From Arctopsyche grandis (Eukaryota > Arthropoda > Insecta > Trichoptera > Hydropsychidae): a stretch of DNA of 64,000 nucleotides. The number at the start of each line of letters is the position of its first letter. Positions within the stretch are counted from its first letter, which is position 1. The notes below the pieces were generated by a model. The model saw only the letters and a program-made list of their open reading frames with translations, was not told the origin of the DNA and made no database searches. The DNA lies in the NCBI RefSeq assembly GCF_051622035.1, contig NC_135357.1, positions 35,075,691-35,139,690 of the forward strand. Reading direction: 5' to 3'. Positions 54,997 through 64,000 of this stretch are shown piece by piece. Made by a program: the position numbers and the translations under genes.

Positions 54997-55840
54997 TTAA
55001 CTCTTTGGGTGCTGACGTCTTTTCTGTTGAAAGCCCACCATGCTGAAAATTTCGCCAACATTTGCATCTAGATCTATTTAGAAATCCAATAGAAAGCAGG
55101 CAGTAGTGTCACCCCAATTTTGGAACAACGGGTTTCCAAATTTTTTTCAATTTATATATATATTTCAAAAAAGGTCTTTTCTCTTTACCTGCTATGTAAT
55201 CGACTGTGACCTTTTCGAATTTGTAACCGTTCAAAACAATTTTCAAGATTTGTATAGTTTTTGAAAAAATTATATGAATTTTTAAATTTCTAACGGGTTT
55301 CCGGAATCTTTTAATTTTTAACAACGGGTTTCAGGAAACCATTAAGGTGACAGGTAAGGTGTAAGCAGGTATAAAAACCCAAAATCACCACTCAAAATAA
55401 CTATCGCCGACGATTTCGAGATTTGTAAAGGTGTGTTTAGACTCTCTAATATATCTTGCTACAATATAAAATAAACAGAAGAAGTCTATTGATGAATGTG
55501 TTGTTCCAAAACTAGTTGCATCTTCTTAATTGTAGTTAAAATGTAATGCTCACAATCCACATATGTGCCAAGGCACAATCTAAAATACTCAGCAGTTAGG
55601 GATTTTCATCGAGAAATTCTGATATAGTTATAAATGTAGAAATTCCGGTCTAAACCAGTCTTTATAAACATTGACACGGATTACACGACCCATGTTCAAT
55701 ACTACCTGGAAAGGCTTTTAGCGGTAAGTATTCTTATTTATTTTTTATATACTCAAAAAACAGCCTATCGGCGTATATTTCAAGCTTATGGACTTGTTGG
55801 AAAAACGCCAATCGGCGTTGCTCAACATTCAAAGGGTTAA
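54997..55840. mobile_element. TTAA-flanked piggyBac-like MITE
   Basis: TTAA at 54997-55000 and 55837-55840 flank ends CTCTTTGGGTG and CATTCAAAGGG (inverted repeats). GCCAATCGGCG-type subterminal palindromes lie near the right end. A second copy, carrying the Gypsy element, is at 42765-48595. No transposase, so non-autonomous. TTAA plus a C(C/T)CTTT start fits piggyBac. Confidence 0.68.
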
Positions 55841-56048
55841 TACGAATCGAAAAAAAAAGTTTAATTGTAACATCTAGGATATAAAATGTTTATATTTAAT
55901 ATCTAAGCAGGTACTATATTAAGTTCATATGTTAAAATATAAATATATTTTATTATTGAATGCAAAATAAATTCTGCATCATGTATCTTCTCAGTTTGAG
56001 AGCAACTGTAAAAACGCACCAGGTGGTAGCGTTTGCCGCCCAAACTGA

Positions 56049-56565
<517 letters not shown>

Positions 56566-56594
56566 ATATCTACTGACCTACTATTAAACAAAAC

Positions 56595-56610
56595 GGCCCT
56601 TTTCAGGGCC
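56595..56610 (+). terminator. Histone 3'-end stem-loop of H3
   Basis: Canonical GGCCCTTTTCAGGGCC. Confidence 0.96.
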
Positions 56611-57836
56611 ACAAACAATATATTTCGGATTTATTTCTCATGATTTACGAATATAGTTTTCAGTCGCGATTTTCTAATCTGAACGGCCATACAAAAACTC
56701 GGGAACTAGACAGTCACGTCTCGGCACCTTCATCACATATAATACGTATGTTTTTAGCAGGGTGGGGATCAACGTATGAAATAATGAATAAATCAGTAAG
56801 TATCTACGTTCATAGTGTGTATGAATTTCGCATTCAAATCAATCTAATGAAGTAGGCGCCGTTGGAATTAGTCTGTTTTTCGCAGTAACATCCGAATTCG
56901 TGTTTTCCATATGAGCGTCTCATTGAAGTTAGTGATTTTGATGAAATATAAATTTATTAGTGGATTTTAGTTCAACAAAATTGGAGACTAGTTGGCATGT
57001 ACTATTAATTATAGAACATCTTAAAAAAGGAGTCGGTGCATTTTTATTTACAACTTCGATTCCATAGCTCTTCGTTTTATTACAAGCCTCAGCTTGGTTT
57101 CGCTTTTTAGCGTCTATTTTTTCTTTATTTTAAATACAACATATTTACATATAATTTAGAATTAAGATGAAAGTATTACAAATCATGATAATTTAAAAGA
57201 AGCTAATAAATAGCCTTGTAAAAATTAGGAAAATAAAGACAATCGGAAAAACGTGAAATTTAAATTAACACTATGCTTGAACACTTTAGACAGACAAACT
57301 ACGATGACAGTTGCCAGTATATCATAACTTATGATTCATAAGGTTCTAAATTACTTTTTATATTTTCTAAATTATTTGAAGAGTGGTATTCATATATCTC
57401 TAAGCGTTGAGTCTGTGATTATTGAAAAGATGTTAAATAATAACCATTTATGCAATTTTTGAACCGGCCACAAATGCATTAAATTATTTTAATGAATTAC
57501 AAAAAAATGGTTGTGATCAAGACCCGAGGTATTGGGATTTTAGTAAAATATGATACCAGTTGTATGGTTCCTGTAACGAACCACGTAACTCGTTCAAGCA
57601 CCATTTCTTCTAAATTATTTCCATAATGAACGGGTAAAACGGATATGTGATCTTATTATATGTTTATTGATATACATTTGATTGGATTGACTAATTTTAA
57701 ATTTTTATTTTATCAGCATCCATTTGGATATTTGACGATTTTAACAATATTCCCATCCATTTCGAATTCAATACAATTTTTGAATTGCAGTAACGAAAAT
57801 ATTGTCATGACCGAACAGACGTTTAAAAATATTGGT
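56611..57836. other. Spacer between convergent H3 and H2A
   Basis: 56611-56760 is the H3 3' flank shared with 29257-29425, and 57680-57830 is the H2A 3' flank shared with 37880-38000. The middle holds nothing that I recognise. Confidence 0.55.
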
Positions 57837-57852
57837 GGCCCTGAAAACGGCC
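57837..57852 (-). terminator. Histone stem-loop of H2A with a stem mismatch
   Basis: In the mRNA sense this reads GGCCGTTTTCAGGGCC. The fifth stem base is G instead of C, giving a G-G mismatch next to the loop-closing pair. All other intact histone genes here have a perfect stem, so SLBP binding may be weakened. Confidence 0.9.
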
Positions 57853-57885
57853 GTTTTTGATGTAGATAACAGACTTGCTAATCGT

Positions 57886-58466
<581 letters not shown>

Positions 58467-58650
58467 ACGTCGACTTCACTTACGCCCACGCACTTGCAGT
58501 GAACGGTCGTGCTCCGCAAAAACCAGCCGTGTCGCCGCAACAGCTACCTGCGCCGGTCATACTGTCGCAACCGCCAGAACCCAAAACATCAACCGAGTCG
58601 TCACAGCTACACATTCTAGCTGACGTCACTACTCGCTACCGGCATCAACC

Positions 58651-60333
58651 ATGTCGGTAGCGACGTCGACGGACAGCGAAGGGAGCTCCCGGAGGAGCTC
58701 CGACAGCGAATACACCAGTGACGCCAGCAATGACAGCTCCAACAGAACTAAGGCTGTCATAAAAAAACTTAGAGCTCAAAACAATGAGCTGAAGGAGCGA
58801 CTCTCCGCTCTCGAGAGTGCTTTCGAGGAAGCACGTGATGCCTATACGGCAGACCGCTTGGCTTTCGTAGCCGACAGGGCTGCATTACTCCAGCAGCTGA
58901 AGGACAAGGAGACTCCAGCAAAACAGCAGTCCGAGAAGTCTGCCACAGCCACGCCCCCCCCCACACCTCCAGCAATGGTGAAGAAGCGCCGTCTGGAATC
59001 ATCTATCCCGCAGCCGCTACCACGTAGCACCACGCCCCCACCCCGCCCCGCTTCACCCATGCAAGTGGATAGCCCGGGGAAAAAAGAAAAAGTCAAAGGT
59101 AAGTCCACACCTACCCCACATATTCAAACTCCTCACAAAGTCGAGGAGAAGTCTCGCCCAGTTGGCATCAGGCGAATTGATGCCAACACACAACGCCGAC
59201 TTTCACAACTCAACACGCCAACGCCAACAACAACACACACCCGCTCTAAACCACTCACTCAATTGACAGCCCCTAGCGCTTCATCCTCAACACCCCCCAC
59301 CCCCTCAGTCCCCGCTCCACCTACAACTCGTGCCGCAACCCCCGCACTACCGGCGACTCGCCCCGCCCCATCAAGTTCGAGCGCAGCCCCCAGAGCAGCT
59401 CCAATTGCCACAAACGCCAAACCCAAGGTAGCCCCGGTTTTCCTCAAAAAGCCCTCTGACTACCCAACCGTTTACCGCAAACTCAAGGGGCGAAATCTGA
59501 AATTTGAATCTGTCTACAACAGTAGCACCGCCAAAATCACCCCCCTTACCATTGCCGATTACCGAGACATCACGAAATTTCTTGAAACAGAGAAATTCCA
59601 ATTCTACGCCCATCCCCTAACTGAGGACAAACCTCTAAAAATTGTCATTCGAGGCATTAATCCCAGCTTCACTGAAACTGAAGTCCTCGAAGAAATAATT
59701 CACCTTGGCTACAAAGCCACTAAAGCCACCGTCATGAAATCACGACGTGACAAGCGCAACATGCCCATGTTCACAGTCGAGACCACACGTGACGAAGAGG
59801 GGAAGAAATTGTTCAACCTCTCCAGCATCTTCGGACAACAGGTTCGTACTGAATCGCTCCGTCGCGGAGACACTGTACCCCAGTGTCACCGCTGCCAGGG
59901 CTTCGGACACGGCTCCTATAACTGTCACATTGACCCCCTATGCATTAAATGCGCAGGCTCACACTTGACCACCCAGTGCGACTCCAATATTACTACCCCA
60001 GTCTGTACTAGTTGCAATGGTGCACACGTTTCCAGCTATAGAGGCTGCATCCTCAACCCTAACAACAAGAGCAAGAAAAGCACCCGCCAACCCCGAAACC
60101 CCACACCCCCCCAACCTCCAAAACCACACCACCCACATTTCTCATATTCTCAATCAAACTTCCCGCCTCTAATTTCCACCACCCCAGACCCCCTGCCTAA
60201 AATAGTAGCCCTCCCTAAACAAACCAAAACAATCCAGAACCAAAACTCAACACCCTGGACGACTGAAAGCTTCAACCATATGCAGACGATGATGTCGACC
60301 ATCCTAGCCCTACTTACACAACAACAAAAATGA
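58651..60333 (+). CDS. LINE ORF1 protein, alternative N-terminal module (copy 4)
   Basis: 560 residues. It begins MSVATSTDSEGSSRRSSDSE, then a coiled-coil-like stretch (about 35-90, KKLRAQNNELKERLSALESA) and a long proline/threonine/alanine linker. From about residue 265 (PKVAPVFLKKPSDYPTVYRK) it aligns to copy 1 at moderate identity. PRE-like FTVETTRDEEGKKLFNLSS and three knuckles (CHRCQGFGHGSYNC, CIKCAGSHLTTQC, CTSCNGAHVSSYRGC) follow. The stop overlaps ORF2 as ATGA. Confidence 0.93.
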   Translation: MSVATSTDSEGSSRRSSDSEYTSDASNDSSNRTKAVIKKLRAQNNELKERLSALESAFEEARDAYTADRLAFVADRAALLQQLKDKETPAKQQSEKSATATPPPTPPAMVKKRRLESSIPQPLPRSTTPPPRPASPMQVDSPGKKEKVKGKSTPTPHIQTPHKVEEKSRPVGIRRIDANTQRRLSQLNTPTPTTTHTRSKPLTQLTAPSASSSTPPTPSVPAPPTTRAATPALPATRPAPSSSSAAPRAAPIATNAKPKVAPVFLKKPSDYPTVYRKLKGRNLKFESVYNSSTAKITPLTIADYRDITKFLETEKFQFYAHPLTEDKPLKIVIRGINPSFTETEVLEEIIHLGYKATKATVMKSRRDKRNMPMFTVETTRDEEGKKLFNLSSIFGQQVRTESLRRGDTVPQCHRCQGFGHGSYNCHIDPLCIKCAGSHLTTQCDSNITTPVCTSCNGAHVSSYRGCILNPNNKSKKSTRQPRNPTPPQPPKPHHPHFSYSQSNFPPLISTTPDPLPKIVALPKQTKTIQNQNSTPWTTESFNHMQTMMSTILALLTQQQK

Positions 60334-63023
60334 CTCGATACCTCAAGATCGTTTACTGGAACGCTTGCAGCATACTCAGCAAGCGGGTCGAATTCGAGCA
60401 ATTCTTGCTCCAACACTCTATTGATATCGCACTAGTAAACGAAACTTGGCTCAAACCTGGCAATCGACTACACTTCCCAAACTACACTACATACAGAAAC
60501 GACAGAATAGGCAAAGCCGCCGGCGGCACTGCCATATTCATCAAACACACAATTCAACACAACTTGGCCCCGCGGCCGATCACCACAGGGATAGAACTGA
60601 CATCGGTAGAAGTCTGGACTAACACTGGCACCCCACTCATCCTCCACGCAGTTTACAACCCACCGAAACAACACTTACTCACCACAGACTTGGACAAAAT
60701 ATTCAACACTAACAAAGCCACCATTGCCGCAGGCGACCTTAACGCCAAACATTCCAGATGGAACAGTCAAGCCACTAACAAAAATGGGAAAACTCTCCTA
60801 AGTTATTCCCAACTCTCAAACCCAAAAGTCTCCGTTACGGCCCCAGACGAACCCACAAGAATCCCCACTAACTTCAAAGGCAGACCTGATATCTTAGACA
60901 TCGTTCTAACTCAAAATTTTCCAGGTGCGCAGTCCTTGACTGTAGTAAATGATCTCTCTTCCGACCATCACCCGGTCATACTAGAACTCACCAACACCCC
61001 CGTAACTATAAACCCCATCCTCCGCAGTACCATATCTTGGGAGAAATTCTCAACTCTCCTTCATCACACCGTCACTTACCCCCACTCGATTCACACCACC
61101 CAAGATATAGACTCTGCTATTAACGTACTCACTGACGAAATACAGTCAGCCCTTGAAGCCAGCACCACCAGCACACCCCACTCTCCCCTGCACCCGCAAG
61201 CTTTACCCCCCGACATTCGCGATCTTATTCGCCTTAAGAATAGAGCTAGGAAGGCATTCCAAAGGAACAAGGACCCAATCCTCAAACAGCGAATGAACAG
61301 ACTTCAACAAGACGTTAAAAACGCCTTGTGGCAACTACGAAACGACAACTGGGATACCAAACTCAGAGCGCTAGAAGACGGACATAACGGTTTCTGGAAA
61401 CTGTCAAAAATCTTCAGAAGCAACGGCAATAGGATCGACAGGATCAAAGTTGGAGACAAGTTTGTCTACTCCACCGCCGATAAAGCGGAAGCCCTAGCTG
61501 ACAGTCTCCAGGACCAATTTTCTCTCTCAAACTCTAACCTGCAAAGCGACTTTTGCCAAATGGTTGAAAGCTCCGTCAATAGCTACCTCGAAAACCCAGC
61601 CCCAGTACCCATTGTCGCCACCTCGCCGCTTGAAGTCCTAAACATCATCAAAACCATCGCTGCCAAAAAGGCCCCTGGCCCTGACGGAATTTCCAACAAA
61701 GCTCTAAAAGAACTCCCTCAAAAAGCCATCGCTGCACTCACAGCTATACTAAATGCCACCAACAGAATCTGCTACTTTCCGAGTCAATGGAAACTCGCCA
61801 ATGTCATTCTCATCAGAAAACCCTACTCGAACCCCTCCCTCGCAACAAGCTACCGACCCATCAGCTTACTATCCTCACTGAGTAAGATCCTGGAACGGAT
61901 CTTAATCTCAAATCTCAATAGCGAGATCACAAAAATTGACCTTCTTCCCAAAACACAATTTGGCTTTAGACCCCAACATTCTGCCGTTCACCAGATTCAC
62001 AGAGTCGTTGAAACCGTGATAGACGGCTTCGACCGCAACATGTCTACTGGAGCAATCTTCCTAGACATTTCCAAAGCCTTCGATAAAGTTTGGCACTCTG
62101 GCCTCCTTTACAAAATGATTGCTGCCAACATCACTCCCCACTCAATACGATCTATCGCATCCTTCCTAAGGGAAAGGAAATTTCAGGTCAAACTCAAGGA
62201 CCACATATCAACCCAGCGAGGCATCTCCGCTGGGGTACCCCAAGGCTCCATCCTCGGCCCCACGCTATTCAACCTGTACACACACGACATACCCACTCCT
62301 ACACATAGGTACACAAACATCGCACAGTATGCCGATGACACTGCCATCTTAGCGAGCTCCGTCAGCCCCAAGGGTGTCTCGCTCGCCCTCCAGAAGTACT
62401 CGGACCAACTGGTAGCGTGGTACGATAAATGGCTGATGAAAATCAACCCGGACAAAAGTCAGGCAATATTCTTCTCCAGACGTAAAAAACGGTGCAAACC
62501 AGCCAAGCCAGTAATTATAAACGACCAACCAGTCAACTGGACCACGTCTACTCGCTACCTGGGGGTAATAATCGACCGCAAATTAACCTGGAAACCCCAC
62601 ATCACTAACGCGGTGCGTAGAGCTAGGGCAGTTGCGTCAAAGCTTTACCCACTATGCAAACCAAACAGCAAACTCTCGCTTAAAAACAAGTGCTTGCTGT
62701 ATAAATCCATCATCCGCCCACAAATCACGTACGCGAGCCCCGTGTGGGCTCACACTACCATCTCCAACAGATCCATACTCAGACTGCAGACAGTACAAAA
62801 CAAATTCTTGCGTGCCGCGGGCAACTACGACTGGTACACAAGAAACACTATAATTCACAATGACCTAAACATTGACTACCTTGACAAACACGTACACAAA
62901 CTTGCCGTAAACTACTTCAAGTCTCTCGGCAAGGTAGACAATCCCTTAATAAATTCCCTCAGCAAGACTAAAATAATAATTAACCAAAGGCCCATCGACA
63001 TTCTGAAGATGGGTATAGGCTAA
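60330..63023 (+). CDS. LINE ORF2: endonuclease-reverse transcriptase (copy 4)
   Basis: 897 residues, starting MTRYLKIVYWNACSILSKRV and ending DILKMGIG. About 97% similar to copy 1 by eye although the adjoining ORF1 is very different. All endonuclease (NETWLKPG, GDLNAKHS, SDHH) and RT (FLDISKAFD, GVPQGSILGP, YADD) motifs are intact. The sharp change in similarity at the ORF1/ORF2 border points to recombination or template switching between LINE lineages. Confidence 0.95.
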   Translation: MTRYLKIVYWNACSILSKRVEFEQFLLQHSIDIALVNETWLKPGNRLHFPNYTTYRNDRIGKAAGGTAIFIKHTIQHNLAPRPITTGIELTSVEVWTNTGTPLILHAVYNPPKQHLLTTDLDKIFNTNKATIAAGDLNAKHSRWNSQATNKNGKTLLSYSQLSNPKVSVTAPDEPTRIPTNFKGRPDILDIVLTQNFPGAQSLTVVNDLSSDHHPVILELTNTPVTINPILRSTISWEKFSTLLHHTVTYPHSIHTTQDIDSAINVLTDEIQSALEASTTSTPHSPLHPQALPPDIRDLIRLKNRARKAFQRNKDPILKQRMNRLQQDVKNALWQLRNDNWDTKLRALEDGHNGFWKLSKIFRSNGNRIDRIKVGDKFVYSTADKAEALADSLQDQFSLSNSNLQSDFCQMVESSVNSYLENPAPVPIVATSPLEVLNIIKTIAAKKAPGPDGISNKALKELPQKAIAALTAILNATNRICYFPSQWKLANVILIRKPYSNPSLATSYRPISLLSSLSKILERILISNLNSEITKIDLLPKTQFGFRPQHSAVHQIHRVVETVIDGFDRNMSTGAIFLDISKAFDKVWHSGLLYKMIAANITPHSIRSIASFLRERKFQVKLKDHISTQRGISAGVPQGSILGPTLFNLYTHDIPTPTHRYTNIAQYADDTAILASSVSPKGVSLALQKYSDQLVAWYDKWLMKINPDKSQAIFFSRRKKRCKPAKPVIINDQPVNWTTSTRYLGVIIDRKLTWKPHITNAVRRARAVASKLYPLCKPNSKLSLKNKCLLYKSIIRPQITYASPVWAHTTISNRSILRLQTVQNKFLRAAGNYDWYTRNTIIHNDLNIDYLDKHVHKLAVNYFKSLGKVDNPLINSLSKTKIIINQRPIDILKMGIG

Positions 63024-63295
63024 AATTAGCATCCATTTAACTAACCAGACTCAACCACCTCCAAACGGTCCATACCCGTTAACCACCCACTAACACACTA
63101 ACCCCGACAGTATCCCACAGATGTTGCACTAATTTTGCTTAGTGTTCCAGAACGACAAACACTCCACAAGCGAGCAGCCGCCAGCCCGCACCACAAACAT
63201 CACCGAGAGTCCGATCCCATACAACTCGTTCGATAGATAGGTTAAGGGAGTGTCACTACCCTATAAACTATCGTTAAAACGCAGCCACAAAGAAG

Positions 63296-64000
63296 ACGTC
63301 GACGGACAGAGGCCCACGCACTTGCAGTGAACGGTCGTGCTCCGCAAAAACTAGCCGTGTCGCCGCAACAGCTACCTGCGCCGGTCATACTGTCGCAACC
63401 GCCAGAACCCAAAACATCAACCGAGTCGTCACAGCTACACATTCTAGCTGACGCCACTACTCGCTACCGGCATCAACCATGTCGGTAGCGACGTCGACGG
63501 ACAGCGAAGGGAGCTCCCGGAGGAGCTCCGACAGCGAATACAACAGCGACGCCAGCAATGACAGCTCCAACAAAACAAAGGCTGTCATAAAAAAACTCAG
63601 AGCTCAAAACAATGAGCTGAAGGAGCGACTCTCCGCCCTCGAGAGTGCTTTCGAGGAAGCACGAGATGCCTATACGGCAGACCGCTTGGCCTTCGTTACC
63701 GACCGAGCGGCTTTCGTAGCCGCCCCATCAAATTCGAGCGCAGCCCCCATAGCAGCTCCAAATGTCACAAACGCCAAACCCAAGGTAGCCCCGGTTTTCC
63801 TCAAAAAGCCCGCTGACTACCCAACCGTTTACCGCAAACTCAAGAGGTGAAATCTGAAGTTTGAATCTGTCTACAACAGTAGCACCGCCAAAATCACCCC
63901 CCTTACCATTGCCGATTACCGAGACATTACGAAATTTCTTGAAACAGAGAAGTTCCAGTTCTACGCCCATCCCCTAACAGAGGACAAACCTCTAAAAATT
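63296..64000 (+). mobile_element. Jockey-like LINE, copy 6 (second tandem unit, cut by the window edge)
   Basis: Begins directly after copy 4 with no host spacer. From GCCCACGCACTTGCAG (about 63312) onward it matches the 5' UTR and ORF1 start of copy 4. The very 5' edge, GACGTCGACGGACAG (63295-63309), also occurs in the ORF1 start (58662-58676). Carries an inactivated ORF1. Confidence 0.92.
63479..63850 (+). pseudogene. LINE ORF1 with internal deletion and stop (copy 6)
   Basis: Starts MSVATSTDSEGSSRRSSDSE like copy 4. After residue 80 or so (RLAFVTDRAAFVAAPSNSSA) it jumps over most of the proline-rich linker, about 150-170 codons, to PKVAPVFLKKPADYPTVYRK. It ends at a TGA at 63848-63850 where copy 4 has CGA (arginine). 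Homology to copy 4 continues past the stop to the window edge, so the rest of ORF1 is present but out of use. Copy 6 is thus non-autonomous. Confidence 0.9.

Larger units (their letters stand above)
58475..63295 (+). mobile_element. Full-length Jockey-like LINE, copy 4 (first unit of a tandem)
   Basis: 4821 bp, both frames open, flanked by ACGTCGAC at 58467-58474 and 63296-63303. The 5' UTR and the first half of ORF1 are unrelated to copies 1, 3 and 5, while ORF2 and the 3' UTR are nearly the same as in those copies. The high similarity starts right at the ORF2 ATG. The 3' end reads CAGCCACAAAGAAG without poly(A), and a second copy follows directly. A hairpin with one bulge lies at 63245-63262. 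Confidence 0.95.

Overview
This window comes from an insect genome and covers part of a replication-dependent histone gene cluster that mobile DNA has heavily invaded. The insect call rests on the H4 proteins starting MTGRGKGG, on H2A ending KKTEKKA, on intronless histone genes that end in the 16-base histone stem-loop instead of a poly(A) signal, and on Jockey-clade LINEs with arthropod-type PRE/C2HC ORF1 proteins. I cannot place the order from the sequence alone.

Histone genes, left to right: leader of an H2A whose start lies just off the left edge (-), H2B (+, 256), H3 (-, 4093), H4 (-, 6372), H1 (+, 10152), H1 (-, 11665), H4 (+, 16483), H2B (-, split by a LINE, 18242-23512), H2A (+, 23769), an H3 3'-flank relic (29206-29425), H2A (-, 38054), H2B (+, 38696), H1 (-, 40301), H4 (-, 49132, promoter split by a LINE), H3 (+, 56155) and H2A (-, 57886). 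The genes do not form a regular tandem quintet. H2A and H2B always sit head to head over a shared promoter of about 260 bp, two H1 genes are tail to tail, and spacers run from 1 to 14 kb.

Mobile DNA: four full-length Jockey-like LINEs (18588-23466 +, 29656-34518 -, 49532-54397 -, 58475-63295 +), a fifth starting at 63296 directly behind the fourth, and at least six short 3' fragments. One Ty3/Gypsy element looks whole and has matching LTRs (43134-48343); a broken relative lies at 26037-28293. There are also DNA-transposon relics: hAT, Tc1-like, MULE-like, TTAA-flanked piggyBac-like and TWA-flanked MITEs, and possible Helitrons. Some are nested four deep (24777-28912).

The most unusual pattern concerns the Jockey-like LINE. 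Three of the four full-length copies sit in sense orientation at or next to a predicted transcription start. In two of these (H4 promoter; a solo-LTR-like promoter) the first base of the element lies exactly 34 bp from the first T of the TATA box. The third is in the H2B promoter and is followed head to tail by another copy. The elements end without poly(A) and carry a conserved covarying hairpin near the 3' end. They share nearly the same ORF2 but have three different 5' modules. This suggests a LINE lineage that inserts at promoters of highly expressed histone genes and borrows their start sites. It is an inference from few insertions and needs genome-wide testing.
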